Assembly: GCA_023388385.1 (NCBI GenBank)
Contig: JAEWGK010000281.1
Location: forward strand, 1 to 21,022
DNA length: 21,022 nt
Origin: Actinomycetes bacterium
Lineage (GTDB): Bacteria > Actinomycetota > Actinomycetes > Mycobacteriales > Mycobacteriaceae
Direction: 5' to 3'
Shown here in pieces: positions 1 through 7,302 of this stretch (position 1 is its first letter; each line of letters opens with the position of its first letter). The position numbers and the translations under genes were made by a program. A model generated the notes under the pieces. It saw only the letters and a program-made list of their open reading frames with translations, ran no database searches and was not told where the DNA came from.

Positions 1-1225
1 CGCCGCCTCCGCGCGAGCCCCGCAGCCCCGCGAGCGCGCACGCGAGCGCGACGACGCCGGCGCCGGTCATGGTCACCGCCATCGACAGCGAGGCGCTGGA
101 GCCCAGGCCGACCAGCGGGGAGACGACCGCCGCGCACGTGAACTGCAGGAAGCCGAGCAGACCGGAGGCCGCGCCGACGCCCGCGCCGGCGTCGGAGACC
201 CGGTCGAGCGCCAGCGTCGTGGCGTTGCCCAGGATGAGGCCCATCGACGCGACGGCGACGGCCATGAGCGGCAGCGTCACCGTCAGCGACGGGCCGGCCA
301 GCGCCCCCGCCAGCAGGCCGGCGGAGGCCAGCAGCGCCGCCGCGAGCCCGGCGACGAGCAGCGCGCGGGCCCCGATCCGGCCGACCAGCCGGGCGTTGAT
401 CGCGGACATGGCGACGATGAGCAGGCCATTGAAGCCGAACACCAGCGAATACGTCCGCGGCGACAGGCCCAGCTGATCCTGCAGCACAAACGGGGAGCCC
501 GAGATGTAGGCGAACATCACGGAGAAGCCGATGGCGAACGCCAGCAGCAGCGGCACGAAGCCGGGCACGCGCAGCACTCGGGCGATGCCGGGCAGCAGGC
601 CGCGGACTGCGCCGGAGGAGCGGCGCGAGGGCGGCAGTGACTCGGGGACGACCAGGACGGATGCGGCGATCATCACGCCGTTGACGAGTGCCAGCGTCCA
701 GAAGACCCCGCGCCAGCCGGTGACGGGGATGAGGAACCCGCCGAGGACCGGCCCGACCACCGGCGCGATGCCGTTGATGGCCATCATGAGGGAGTACGCC
801 CGCGCCGCGGCGGCGCCGTGGACGAGATCCGGGATCACGGCGCGCCCGACGACGACGCCCGCGCCGCCGGCCAGGCCCTGCAGCAGGCGCAGGGCGACGA
901 GCGCGCCGGCGGTCGGCGCAAGTGCGCAGGCGACGGAGGAGACGAGGAACGCCATCGATGAGCCGATGAGCATCCGGCGGCGGCCCACCGCGTCGGAGAT
1001 CGGGCCGGCGAGGAGCTGTCCGATGGCGAGGCCGGCCATGAACGTCGTCAGCGTCAGCTGGATGGTGCTGGCCGTCGCGCCGAGGTCCCCGGCCATGGCC
1101 ACGAGGCCCGGCAGGTACATGTCGGTGCCGAGCGGCGCGGCGGCCGACAGGAGGGCGAGTGCGGACAGCGGTCCGGGGCCGATGCCGCCGGCGGGGCGTG
1201 AGGGGGAGCGGACGGGTCGTGACAC
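1..1225 (-). CDS. Bcr/CflA-family multidrug efflux MFS transporter (3' end outside window)
   Basis: About 408 residues are visible and the reading frame is still open at the left edge. It is a polytopic inner-membrane protein of the drug:H+ antiporter-1 group, expected to export drugs or other small molecules using the proton gradient. TM1 carries DMYLP (residues 35-39), typical of Bcr/CflA proteins. MFS motif A is seen after TM2 as [11 protein letters not shown] (about 74-84). A run of alternating hydrophobic helices follows, close to the family's usual length of about 400, so little is missing. I chose the GTG at 1225: a TAGACT box lies 8 bases upstream with no Shine-Dalgarno site, which fits a leaderless mRNA. 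An in-frame GTG at 1255 is the alternative. The gene is divergent from rplN. The family is known for bicyclomycin and chloramphenicol export; the substrate here cannot be told. The family call is firm. Confidence 0.88.
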   Translation of the reverse strand, partial: MSRPVRSPSRPAGGIGPGPLSALALLSAAAPLGTDMYLPGLVAMAGDLGATASTIQLTLTTFMAGLAIGQLLAGPISDAVGRRRMLIGSSMAFLVSSVACALAPTAGALVALRLLQGLAGGAGVVVGRAVIPDLVHGAAAARAYSLMMAINGIAPVVGPVLGGFLIPVTGWRGVFWTLALVNGVMIAASVLVVPESLPPSRRSSGAVRGLLPGIARVLRVPGFVPLLLAFAIGFSVMFAYISGSPFVLQDQLGLSPRTYSLVFGFNGLLIVAMSAINARLVGRIGARALLVAGLAAALLASAGLLAGALAGPSLTVTLPLMAVAVASMGLILGNATTLALDRVSDAGAGVGAASGLLGFLQFTCAAVVSPLVGLGSSASLSMAVTMTGAGVVALACALAGLRGSRGGG

Positions 1226-1233
1226 GTCGCCGA

Positions 1234-1239
1234 AGTCTA
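1234..1239 (-). promoter_or_regulatory. -10 box of the divergent efflux gene (probable leaderless start)
   Basis: Read on the minus strand this is TAGACT, matching the actinobacterial TAnnnT -10 pattern. It is followed by 8 bases and then the GTG at 1225, so transcription should begin at or next to the start codon. No convincing -35 box is seen. Confidence 0.45.
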
Positions 1240-1276
1240 TTGCGCGGTCCGGCACCGCGTCCGCCGTGACCGGGAT

Positions 1277-1306
1277 TTGGCCGGGTTGGGGAGCCCGTGC
1301 GATAAT
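1277..1306 (+). promoter_or_regulatory. rplN operon promoter
   Basis: TTGGCC (1277-1282), an 18-base spacer, then GATAAT (1301-1306) preceded by TGC, an extended -10. It lies within a 13-bp block (GATTTGGCCGGGT, 1274-1286) that recurs exactly upstream of rpsH. Transcription should start near 1313, giving a leader of about 165 bases before rplN. Confidence 0.6.
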
Positions 1307-1312
1307 TCCCGG

Positions 1313-1477
1313 GCTGCGGATCGGCGGTGCGCGTCGGTTCGGGCCCGCGTGATTTCCGCACGCGCGGCCCGGCTCCGAGACCCCCGCCGGGTGATCCGCC
1401 GCATTTCAGCAATGACCGCGTGCGTCCGGGACGGAAATCCGGCGCACACTTTGAAATCCAGGTCGAGGAGAATCGCA
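1313..1477 (+). ncRNA. Structured 5' leader of the rplN operon mRNA
   Basis: The untranslated stretch can fold. GATTTCCG (1351-1358) is complementary to CGGAAATC (1432-1439), and the adjoining CACGCG (1359-1364) to CGCGTG (1417-1422), giving 14 paired bases with a one-sided 9-base bulge. Nested inside are CCCGGC (1368-1373) with GCCGGG (1386-1391), and GCGG (1364-1367) with CCGC (1396-1399); the last competes with the outer stem for one base. Leaders of this kind in ribosomal operons often bind one of the encoded proteins. That role is inference here, and GC-rich DNA makes stems by chance. Confidence 0.4.
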
Positions 1478-1846
1478 GTGATTCAGCAGGAATCGCGTCT
1501 GCGGGTCGCCGACAACACCGGTGCCAGGGAAATCCTGTGCATCCGCGTGCTCGGCGGCTCCACCCGACGCTTCGCCGGCATCGGCGACGTCATCGTCGCC
1601 GCCGTCAAGGAGGCGACCCCGGGCGGCAACGTCAAGTCCGGCGAGATCGTCAAGGCCGTCATCGTCCGCGCCAAGAAGGAGACCCGTCGTCCGGACGGCT
1701 CCTACATCTCGTTTGACGAGAACGCCGCCGTCATCATCAAGGCCGACGGCGAGCCCCGAGGCACCCGCATCTTCGGGCCGGTCGCCCGTGAGCTGCGCGA
1801 CAAGAAGTTCATGAAGATCGTGTCCCTCGCCCCGGAGGTGATTTAA
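1478..1846 (+). CDS. rplN: 50S ribosomal protein L14 (uL14)
   Basis: A 122-residue protein, the exact family length, starting [20 protein letters not shown], the hallmark uL14 N-terminus. L14 sits on the 50S subunit face contacting h14 of 16S rRNA and neighbours L19. The start is GTG at 1478, preceded by GAGGAG (1465-1470) at 7 bases. An upstream in-frame extension exists but is unlike any L14. It is first in a three-gene operon, and its stop abuts the rplX start with no gap. In many bacteria rplN follows rpsQ directly; here a divergent efflux gene precedes it, so rplN has its own promoter and long leader. Confidence 0.98.
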   Translation: MIQQESRLRVADNTGAREILCIRVLGGSTRRFAGIGDVIVAAVKEATPGGNVKSGEIVKAVIVRAKKETRRPDGSYISFDENAAVIIKADGEPRGTRIFGPVARELRDKKFMKIVSLAPEVI

Positions 1847-2161
1847 GTGAAGATCCGCAAGGGCGACACCGTCCTCGTCATCGCCGGCCCCGACAAGGGC
1901 GCGAAGGGCACCGTGATCGAGGCCTACCCGGCCCGGGACAAGGTCCTGGTCGAGGGCGTCAACCGCATCAAGAAGCACGTCGCCGACTCGGCGGCCGAGC
2001 GCGGCGCCTCCTCCGGCGGCATCGTCACGCAGGAGGCCCCGATCCACGTGTCGAACGTCATGCTGCTCGACGAGGACGGCACGCCGACCCGCGTCGGCTA
2101 CCGCTTCGACGAGGATGGCACGAAGGTTCGCATCTCCCGCCGCACCGGGAAGGACATCTGA
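1847..2161 (+). CDS. rplX: 50S ribosomal protein L24 (uL24)
   Basis: A 104-residue assembly-initiator protein of the 50S subunit, bound near the 5' end of 23S rRNA. The N-terminus [20 protein letters not shown] contains the KOW motif diagnostic of L24. The GTG start follows the rplN stop with zero spacing and uses a very strong Shine-Dalgarno site inside the end of rplN (GGAGGTGAT, 1834-1842). It is therefore co-transcribed with rplN and probably translationally coupled to it. Confidence 0.98.
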   Translation: MKIRKGDTVLVIAGPDKGAKGTVIEAYPARDKVLVEGVNRIKKHVADSAAERGASSGGIVTQEAPIHVSNVMLLDEDGTPTRVGYRFDEDGTKVRISRRTGKDI

Positions 2162-2163
2162 TC

Positions 2164-2733
2164 ATGAGCGAGAACTACACCCCCCGCCTGAAGGCGCGCT
2201 ACCGCTCGGAGATCCGCGACAACCTGCAGAAGGAGTTCTCCTTCGACAACGTGATGCAGATTCCGGGCATCACCAAGGTGGTCGTCAACATGGGCGTCGG
2301 CGAGGCCGCGCGCGACTCCAAGCAGATCAACGGCGCGCTCAACGACCTGACCCTCATCACGGGCCAGAAGCCGCAGCTGCGCCGTGCCCGCAAGTCCATC
2401 GCCAACTTCAAGCTGCGCGAGGGCATGCCGATCGGCGCCCGCGTCACGCTGCGCGGCGACCGCATGTGGGAATTCCTGGACCGTCTGCTGACGGTCGCCC
2501 TCCCGCGAATCCGCGACTTCCGCGGCCTGTCCGACAAGCAGTTCGACGGCCACGGCAACTACACGTTCGGTCTGTCCGAGCAGTCGATGTTCTACGAGAT
2601 CGACATCGACAAGATGGACAAGCCGCGCGGCATGGACATCACCGTCGTCACCACCGCGACCAACAACGAGGAGGGCCGCGCGCTGCTGCGCGAGCTGGGC
2701 TTCCCGTTCAAGCAGGCCCACCACCGCGACTAG
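2164..2733 (+). CDS. rplE: 50S ribosomal protein L5 (uL5)
   Basis: 189 residues. L5 binds 5S rRNA and forms the bridge between the central protuberance and the 30S head. The conserved core is clear: [16 protein letters not shown] (about 36-51), [20 protein letters not shown] and the C-terminal [13 protein letters not shown]. The ATG at 2164 lies 2 bases after the rplX stop, with AAGGA (2150-2154) as ribosome binding site. It is the last gene of this operon because a strong intrinsic terminator follows. In standard spc operons L5 leads into rpsN or rpsH; here rpsN is absent and rpsH lies 1.7 kb further on behind a hydrolase. Confidence 0.98.
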   Translation: MSENYTPRLKARYRSEIRDNLQKEFSFDNVMQIPGITKVVVNMGVGEAARDSKQINGALNDLTLITGQKPQLRRARKSIANFKLREGMPIGARVTLRGDRMWEFLDRLLTVALPRIRDFRGLSDKQFDGHGNYTFGLSEQSMFYEIDIDKMDKPRGMDITVVTTATNNEEGRALLRELGFPFKQAHHRD

Positions 2734-2773
2734 TCGCGGCGTCCGGCCCGGTTCACCGGACCGTGGAGCCCCG

Positions 2774-2821
2774 CCCGGGCTCCGTGATCCCCGCCGAGGG
2801 GATCGCGGGGCCCGGGTTTTT
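2774..2821 (+). terminator. Intrinsic terminator of rplN-rplX-rplE
   Basis: Arms 2774-2792 and 2798-2816 pair over 19 positions, including a few G-T pairs, around a 5-base loop (2793-2797). Five T (2817-2821) follow. This closes the first ribosomal operon. Confidence 0.85.
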
Positions 2822-3070
2822 CGCATGACGACACCTCCTGCACCACGTCGCGAAGGCTGGCCGGGCGTGGCGGCCCAATCGATTCAGATGGGGGCTCGAC
2901 GAGCATGGGGCGACGAGTCCTGGATGCCGACGCACCCCGGGTGACCAGCGCCATGTGCGGCGCGGGGCCGTGCCGAACCTGGCCGGGACCCGGGAACGGC
3001 CCTGGAATCGACTGAGAAAAATTAAGGTCACGATTTGACAAAGGTTGGTGGGTGGGGTTTGTTGGCACCT
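2822..3070 (+). promoter_or_regulatory. Intergenic region and promoter candidates for the SGNH hydrolase
   Basis: Two overlapping promoter readings are possible. TTGACA (3035-3040), a perfect -35, is followed by 17 bases and a weak -10 TTTGTT (3058-3063) that lies 7 bases before the ATG, giving a leaderless mRNA. Alternatively TAAGGT (3023-3028), in an A-rich patch, gives a start near 3035 and a 36-base leader. No open frame of note lies in 2822-3000. Confidence 0.4.
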
Positions 3071-4087
3071 ATGAAGAAGTCTCTCGGTACCGCACTCCGC
3101 GCCACCGCGGCCGCGGGCGTCGTCGCGCTCGGCGCCGGCGTCCTCGTCCCGATGGCCACCGCCGACCCGGCCGCCCCGGCCCCCGCCGCTGCCCCGGCCG
3201 CCGCCCCGGCGACCATCGATCCGGCTGCGCTCGCGCAGCTGCAGGACCGCATCAACGCCCAGGGGTACGACGTCCAGGCCCCGATGCTCAACCTCCCGGC
3301 CGGCTTCGGCCAGGGCGTCTCCACCCCGAAGGACCTCGTGGCCTTCGGCGACTCCTTCACGGCGAACGCCGGCAAGGGCGGCCCGCGCGGTCTCGAGCCG
3401 GGCCAGACCCCGCTCGTCGCCAACTGCGCCACCGACATGGAGAACTGGCCGAAGATCGTCGGCCGCGAGACCAACCGCTCCGTCGGCGACTGGTCCTGCA
3501 ACGGCACGGGCGGTGCCCCGATCGTCCAGCTTGTCGGATACCTCGAGGCCGCCATCATGTACGGCGACATCGGCCCGGGCACCAAGGACGTCGTCCTCAT
3601 GTACGGCGGCATGGACACCGTCCAGTGGGTCGACATGGCCGGGCAGTTCGCCAACGTCCCGGTCCCGGACGAGTCCGTGTACCGCCAGCTGGTCCAGCAC
3701 GTGAAGCGCCGCATCAACGAGGTCGCCCCGGACGCCCGCGTGACGTTCACCTCCTACCAGGCCTACGCCGAGCCGTCCTCCGAGGGCAACGGCGAGAACC
3801 TGTGCCTGGTGAACCTCCCGGGCAACAACGTCGTCCGCATCCCCACCCCGGGTTCGGACCGGGTCCAGGAGGCCTTCCGGGACAACCTGCGCAACGCGGC
3901 CCACTCCGCCGGCGCGCACTTCATCGACGTCTACGAGCCGACGAGGTCCCACTCGACCTGCGCCTCGGAGGACGAGCGTTGGGTCGCCGGCTTCATGGAC
4001 CCGAAGATGGGCCCGATGACCAACCACCCGACCATCCAGGGCCAGTACGGCATGGCCGGCATCATCAAGGCCGGCCTGGGCTTCTAG
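3071..4087 (+). CDS. Secreted SGNH/GDSL-family hydrolase with altered block III
   Basis: 338 residues. The N-terminus (MKKSLGTALRATAAA, then a hydrophobic run ending VPMATA) is a Sec signal peptide, with cleavage likely near ATA-DP (about 31). A Pro/Ala linker (about 32-48) follows. Block I is AFGDSFTANAG with nucleophile Ser95, and the catalytic His is probably His319 in TNHPT. WSCNGTG resembles block II of actinobacterial secreted lipases and esterases. Block III, normally GxND, reads GGMD (179-182), so the usual oxyanion-hole Asn is Met. The Asp three residues before the His is also absent. Other actinobacterial SGNH esterases replace that Asp with a backbone carbonyl. Likely role: an esterase acting on envelope lipids, glycans or host substrates. 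The ATG at 3071 gives a proper Lys-Lys signal peptide; a TTG at 3035 would add 12 residues. It has its own terminator and sits between ribosomal operons. Confidence 0.88.
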   Translation: MKKSLGTALRATAAAGVVALGAGVLVPMATADPAAPAPAAAPAAAPATIDPAALAQLQDRINAQGYDVQAPMLNLPAGFGQGVSTPKDLVAFGDSFTANAGKGGPRGLEPGQTPLVANCATDMENWPKIVGRETNRSVGDWSCNGTGGAPIVQLVGYLEAAIMYGDIGPGTKDVVLMYGGMDTVQWVDMAGQFANVPVPDESVYRQLVQHVKRRINEVAPDARVTFTSYQAYAEPSSEGNGENLCLVNLPGNNVVRIPTPGSDRVQEAFRDNLRNAAHSAGAHFIDVYEPTRSHSTCASEDERWVAGFMDPKMGPMTNHPTIQGQYGMAGIIKAGLGF

Positions 4088-4112
4088 GAACCCGCCGACC
4101 TGAGAGCCTTCT

Positions 4113-4149
4113 CCCGCCCCGCCGCGCACATGCGCGGCGGGGCGGGTTT
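4113..4149 (+). terminator. Intrinsic terminator of the SGNH hydrolase gene
   Basis: Positions 4113-4128 are perfectly complementary to 4131-4146 (16 bp; the closing pairs will open into a small loop). TTT follows at 4147-4149. The T-tract is short but the stem is very strong. Confidence 0.75.
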
Positions 4150-4183
4150 CCGCGTTCCCGGGGTGTGGGCCGCCGGTGCGGGC

Positions 4184-4196
4184 CGTCGTCACGCGA
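4184..4196 (+). repeat. Copy 1 of the dispersed 13-mer CGTCGTCACGCGA
   Basis: An exact copy between the hydrolase terminator and the rpsH promoter, 7 bases before the block shared with the rplN promoter. The other exact copies are at 10874-10886, 13210-13222 and 18126-18138. Confidence 0.5.
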
Positions 4197-4206
4197 TCGG
4201 GGCGAT

Positions 4207-4236
4207 TTGGCCGGGTCACGGGCGTCTTGCTACCGT
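4207..4236 (+). promoter_or_regulatory. rpsH operon promoter
   Basis: TTGGCC (4207-4212), an 18-base spacer and an extended -10 TGC-TACCGT (4231-4236). The surrounding 13 bases (4204-4216) are identical to the block over the rplN -35 box, with the same spacing. The predicted start is near 4243. Confidence 0.5.
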
Positions 4237-4242
4237 TGAACG

Positions 4243-4476
4243 GTCCCGCACGGAAACGGGGCCGTCCCCGCATGCCCATATGCGGGCGGGCCCCCGCGCG
4301 GGCCGAGAACCGCACTACTTTGCTGAAGGCCCGCCGCCCACAGGGCGTCCCGGCCGTCGAGGGTGGCGAGCCGCCGCGGCTACTGAACCGCGGTGGCGCG
4401 AGCAGCCCGCAAATCGACCGGATCACGCCGAACGGGGTGGCAGGAACCGCAGCGAGAAAGGACACGGTCACCTGAC
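4243..4476 (+). ncRNA. Long structured 5' leader of the rpsH operon mRNA
   Basis: About 234 untranslated bases with several hairpins. CCCGCAT (4267-4273) pairs with ATGCGGG (4280-4286). A 10-bp stem (4370-4379 with 4388-4397, one G-T pair) has an 8-base loop. GGTCA/TGACC (4466-4470, 4478-4482) overlaps the rpsH start codon. The only clear Shine-Dalgarno-like site (AAAGGA, 4457-4462) is 14 bases from the ATG. A regulatory function is inferred, not shown. Confidence 0.4.
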
Positions 4477-4875
4477 ATGACCATGACTGATCCCATCGCC
4501 GACATGCTGTCGCGCGTGCGCAACGCGAACAACGCGTACCACGACTCCGTCTCGATGCCGTCCTCGAAGCTCAAGGCGCACATCGCCGAGATCCTCAAGC
4601 AGGAGGGCTACATCAAGGACTTCACCGTCGAGGACGCCAAGGTCGGCAAGACCCTGACCATGACGCTGAAGTACGGCCCGTCCCGTGAGCGTTCGATCGC
4701 CGGGCTGCGCCGCGTCTCCAAGCCGGGTCTGCGCGTCTACGCGAAGTCCACCAACCTGCCGAAGGTCCTGGGTGGCCTGGGCGTGGCCATCATCTCCACG
4801 TCTCAGGGTCTCCTGACCGATCGCCAGGCCGCCGAGAAGAAGGTGGGCGGGGAAGTCCTCGCCTACGTCTGGTAA
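4477..4875 (+). CDS. rpsH: 30S ribosomal protein S8 (uS8)
   Basis: 132 residues. S8 is a primary binder of 16S rRNA helix 21 and a central-domain assembly protein. The start [20 protein letters not shown] and the C-terminal segment [20 protein letters not shown] are classic S8. The ATG at 4477 matches the family N-terminus; a second ATG at 4483 is possible. An open frame upstream is not S8-like. It heads the six-gene operon rpsH-rplF-rplR-rpsE-rpmD-rplO. In E. coli S8 is the translational regulator of the spc operon; whether it acts here on the long leader is unknown. Confidence 0.98.
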   Translation: MTMTDPIADMLSRVRNANNAYHDSVSMPSSKLKAHIAEILKQEGYIKDFTVEDAKVGKTLTMTLKYGPSRERSIAGLRRVSKPGLRVYAKSTNLPKVLGGLGVAIISTSQGLLTDRQAAEKKVGGEVLAYVW

Positions 4876-4890
4876 GGGGGAAACGAAGCA

Positions 4891-5427
4891 ATGTCGCGTA
4901 TCGGCAAGAACCCCGTCGTCATCCCGTCGTCCGTCACCGCCACCGTCGACGGCCAGGACGTCACCGTCAAGGGCCCGAAGGGCGAGCTGTCCTTCACCGT
5001 TCCGGCGCCGATCTCGGTCGCCCAGGAGGACAACCAGCTCGTCGTCACCCGCCCGGACGACAACCGCAAGAGCCGTTCCCTGCACGGCCTCTCCCGCTCG
5101 CTGATCAACAACATGGTCGTGGGCGTCACCGAGGGCTACGTCATCAAGATGGAGATCTTCGGCGTCGGCTACCGCGTGCAGAAGAAGGGCAAGGACCTCG
5201 AGTTCTCGCTCGGCTACTCGCACCCGGTGCTCATCGAGGCCCCGGAGGGCATCACCTTCGAGGTCGACGGCACCACGAAGTTCTCCATCGCTGGCATCGA
5301 CAAGCAGCAGGTCGGTCAGCTCGCCGCGAACATCCGCCGTCTCCGCAAGGACGACCCCTACAAGGGCAAGGGCATCCGCTACGAGGGCGAGCAGATCCGC
5401 CGCAAGGTCGGAAAGACGGGTAAGTAA
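4891..5427 (+). CDS. rplF: 50S ribosomal protein L6 (uL6)
   Basis: 178 residues with the two-domain L6 fold expected. It starts [20 protein letters not shown] and ends with the conserved stretch [21 protein letters not shown]6 lies near the GTPase-associated centre and the sarcin-ricin loop. AAGGGGG (4874-4880) precedes the ATG. The stop codon shares one base with the rplR start (TAATG), so the two are translationally coupled. Confidence 0.98.
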   Translation: MSRIGKNPVVIPSSVTATVDGQDVTVKGPKGELSFTVPAPISVAQEDNQLVVTRPDDNRKSRSLHGLSRSLINNMVVGVTEGYVIKMEIFGVGYRVQKKGKDLEFSLGYSHPVLIEAPEGITFEVDGTTKFSIAGIDKQQVGQLAANIRRLRKDDPYKGKGIRYEGEQIRRKVGKTGK

Positions 5428-5825
5428 TGAGCAACACCAACGAAAAGCGCCTCCCTGTCGGCCGGGACATCTCCACCCGCCGCCGCGTCGCCCGCGTCCG
5501 CCGCCACGCGCGCCTGCGCAAGTCGCTGCGCGGCACCGCGGAGACCCCGCGCCTCGTCGTCCACCGCTCCTCGCGCCACATCAGCGCCCAGGTCATCGAC
5601 GACACGACCGGCCACACCCTGGCCGCCGCGTCCACCGTCGAGGCCGCGCTGCGCGACGTCGAGGGCGACAAGAAGGCCAAGGCCGCCAAGGTCGGCCAGG
5701 CCATCGCCGCCCGCGCCAAGGAGGCCGGCATCGAGCAGGTCGTCTTCGACCGCGGCGGCTACCAGTACCACGGCCGCGTCGCGGCCCTGGCCGACGCCGC
5801 CCGCGAAGGTGGTCTGAAGTTCTAA
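5427..5825 (+). CDS. rplR: 50S ribosomal protein L18 (uL18)
   Basis: 132 residues; a 5S rRNA-binding protein acting with L5. The basic N-terminus ([20 protein letters not shown]) and the conserved [18 protein letters not shown] and [20 protein letters not shown] are diagnostic. The ATG overlaps the rplF stop by one base. A 40-base gap to rpsE holds only the rpsE ribosome binding site. Confidence 0.98.
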   Translation: MSNTNEKRLPVGRDISTRRRVARVRRHARLRKSLRGTAETPRLVVHRSSRHISAQVIDDTTGHTLAAASTVEAALRDVEGDKKAKAAKVGQAIAARAKEAGIEQVVFDRGGYQYHGRVAALADAAREGGLKF

Positions 5826-5865
5826 TGACGACGCGAAACGGAATCTCGAACGGAAGGAACGCGTG

Positions 5866-6495
5866 ATGTCTGAAACGCAGAAGCGTGACGGCGGACGTGG
5901 CTCCGCCAACAACTCCAACGACCGCCGCGGCGGCCGTGAGGGCCGCGGCGGCCGCGACAACCGCCGCCAGCAGGACGAGCGCTCGCAGTACATCGAGCGC
6001 GTCGTCACCATCAACCGCGTGTCGAAGGTCGTGAAGGGCGGTCGCCGCTTCAGCTTCACCGCGCTGGTCATCGTCGGCGACGGCGAGGGCATGGTCGGCG
6101 TCGGCTACGGCAAGGCGAAGGAGGTGCCGGCCGCCATCCAGAAGGGCGCCGAGGAGGCCCGCAAGAACTTCTTCCGCGTCCCGATGATCGGCGGCACCAT
6201 CCCGCACCCGGTGCAGGGCGAGACCGCCGCCGGCGTCGTCCTCCTGCGCCCGGCCGCCCCGGGTACCGGCGTCATCGCCGGCGGCGCGGTCCGCCCGGTG
6301 CTGGAGTGCGCCGGCGTCCAGGACGTCCTGTCGAAGTCCCTGGGCTCCGACAACGCCATCAACGTGACCCACGCCACCGTCGACGCTCTGAAGCAGCTGG
6401 TGCGTCCGGAGGAGGTCGCCGCCCGCCGCGGCAAGACCATCGAGGAGGTGGCCCCGGCCGGCATGCTGCGGGCCCGTGCAGGACAGGGGGCGTAA
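5866..6495 (+). CDS. rpsE: 30S ribosomal protein S5 (uS5)
   Basis: 209 residues. S5 shapes the mRNA entry site and affects decoding fidelity. The double-stranded RNA-binding-like domain begins at about residue 45 ([20 protein letters not shown]) and is followed by [15 protein letters not shown] and the C-terminal [19 protein letters not shown]. Before it lies a low-complexity Gly/Arg/Asn/Asp-rich extension of about 40 residues, similar in style to S5 of other actinobacteria. I chose the ATG at 5866 because GGAAGGA (5852-5858) sits 7 bases upstream; a GTG directly before it is less well placed. Confidence 0.98.
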   Translation: MSETQKRDGGRGSANNSNDRRGGREGRGGRDNRRQQDERSQYIERVVTINRVSKVVKGGRRFSFTALVIVGDGEGMVGVGYGKAKEVPAAIQKGAEEARKNFFRVPMIGGTIPHPVQGETAAGVVLLRPAAPGTGVIAGGAVRPVLECAGVQDVLSKSLGSDNAINVTHATVDALKQLVRPEEVAARRGKTIEEVAPAGMLRARAGQGA

Positions 6496-6501
6496 GCAGC
6501 A

Positions 6502-6687
6502 ATGGCTCTGAAGATCACCCAGGTCCGCGGCACCGCGGGCTCCAAGCAGAAGCAGAAGGACTCGCTGCGCACGCTCGGCCTGAAGCGCCGTCATCAGTCC
6601 GTCGTCCGTCCGGATACCCCGGAGGTCCGCGGGCTCGTGAACGTCGTCCGTCACATGGTCGAGGTCGAAGAAGTGGCGGGGGAGTAG
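6502..6687 (+). CDS. rpmD: 50S ribosomal protein L30 (uL30)
   Basis: 61 residues, the normal size for bacterial L30. It starts [20 protein letters not shown], with [20 protein letters not shown] and a C-terminal [10 protein letters not shown], all typical. It lies 6 bases after the rpsE stop, and a G-rich site (6485-6490) overlaps the end of rpsE. Confidence 0.97.
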   Translation: MALKITQVRGTAGSKQKQKDSLRTLGLKRRHQSVVRPDTPEVRGLVNVVRHMVEVEEVAGE

Positions 6688-6693
6688 GTAAAC

Positions 6694-7140
6694 ATGAGCG
6701 ATCCCATCAAGCTCCACGACCTGGCCCCGGCTCCGGGGTCCCGCAAGAACAAGACGCGCGTCGGCCGCGGTGAGGCCTCCAAGGGCAAGACCGCCGGCCG
6801 CGGCACCAAGGGCACCGGCGCCCGCAAGCAGGTTTCCGCCGCCTTCGAGGGCGGCCAGATGCCGCTGCACATGCGCCTGCCGAAGCTCAAGGGCTTCAAG
6901 AACCCGGCGAAGGTCACCTTCCAGGTGGTCAACGTCGAGGACCTCGCCCGCCTCTTCCCGGAGGGCGGCGACATCACCGTCGCCGATCTCGTGGCGAAGG
7001 GCGCCGTCCGCGCCAACCAGCCCGTCAAGGTGCTGGGCGACGGCGAGCTGAGCGTCAAGGTCAACGTCACCGCCGACAAGTTCTCGCGCTCCGCCAAGGA
7101 GAAGATCGAGAACGCCGGCGGCTCCGTCACCGAGGCGTAG
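6694..7140 (+). CDS. rplO: 50S ribosomal protein L15 (uL15)
   Basis: 148 residues. L15 is a late-assembly 50S protein reaching into the rRNA core through its basic N-terminal tail, seen here as [39 protein letters not shown] and the C-terminal [20 protein letters not shown] are conserved. GGGGAG just upstream serves the ATG. It is the last gene of the rpsH operon; a strong terminator follows. In the standard order secY comes next, but here an MFS exporter intervenes. Confidence 0.98.
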   Translation: MSDPIKLHDLAPAPGSRKNKTRVGRGEASKGKTAGRGTKGTGARKQVSAAFEGGQMPLHMRLPKLKGFKNPAKVTFQVVNVEDLARLFPEGGDITVADLVAKGAVRANQPVKVLGDGELSVKVNVTADKFSRSAKEKIENAGGSVTEA

Positions 7141-7177
7141 CCGCAGTCCCGGGCGCCGCGAGCCCGGGCAGGGCGAC

Positions 7178-7224
7178 GGGCCCCGTCGTCACGCAGAAGA
7201 TGCGTGACGACGGGGCCCTTTTTT
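7178..7224 (+). terminator. Strong intrinsic terminator after rplO
   Basis: A perfect 18-bp stem (7178-7195 with 7201-7218), a GAAGA loop and six T (7219-7224). The arms themselves contain 11 bases of the dispersed 13-mer (CGTCGTCACGC). Confidence 0.95.
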
Positions 7225-7237
7225 GCATGTCAGAGCC

Positions 7238-7265
7238 TTGCTGTGGGAAAACGTGCGGTTACTAT
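7238..7265 (+). promoter_or_regulatory. Promoter of the MFS exporter gene
   Basis: TTGCTG (7238-7243), a 16-base spacer, then TACTAT (7260-7265). GTGGGAAAA occurs twice, at 7243-7251 and 7271-7279, one copy on each side of the -10 box, so it could be an operator. This is the most AT-rich patch of the neighbourhood. The leader to the start codon is about 210 bases. Confidence 0.5.
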
Positions 7266-7302
7266 GCGCAGTGGGAAAAAGGGCAGCCTAAACATATATG
7301 GG

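Noticed and set aside
69..1352. Open frames on the plus strand across the left edge
   Set aside because: They are antisense shadows of the efflux gene, which shows MFS motifs and membrane helices in the opposite frame. Their Arg/Pro/Ala-rich translations resemble no protein.
1277..1477. N-terminal extension of rplN from the upstream in-frame start
   Set aside because: It would add 67 residues unlike any L14 and would begin within the promoter. The GTG at 1478 gives the exact 122-residue family protein with a good ribosome binding site.
2753..4471. 572-codon open frame on the minus strand over the hydrolase
   Set aside because: A long stop-free frame is expected opposite a GC-rich gene. The plus-strand SGNH gene has a signal peptide and catalytic motifs; the antisense translation is low-complexity.
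5863..5865. GTG at 5863 as the rpsE start
   Set aside because: The adjacent ATG at 5866 has better spacing from GGAAGGA and gives the expected start; the difference is one residue.
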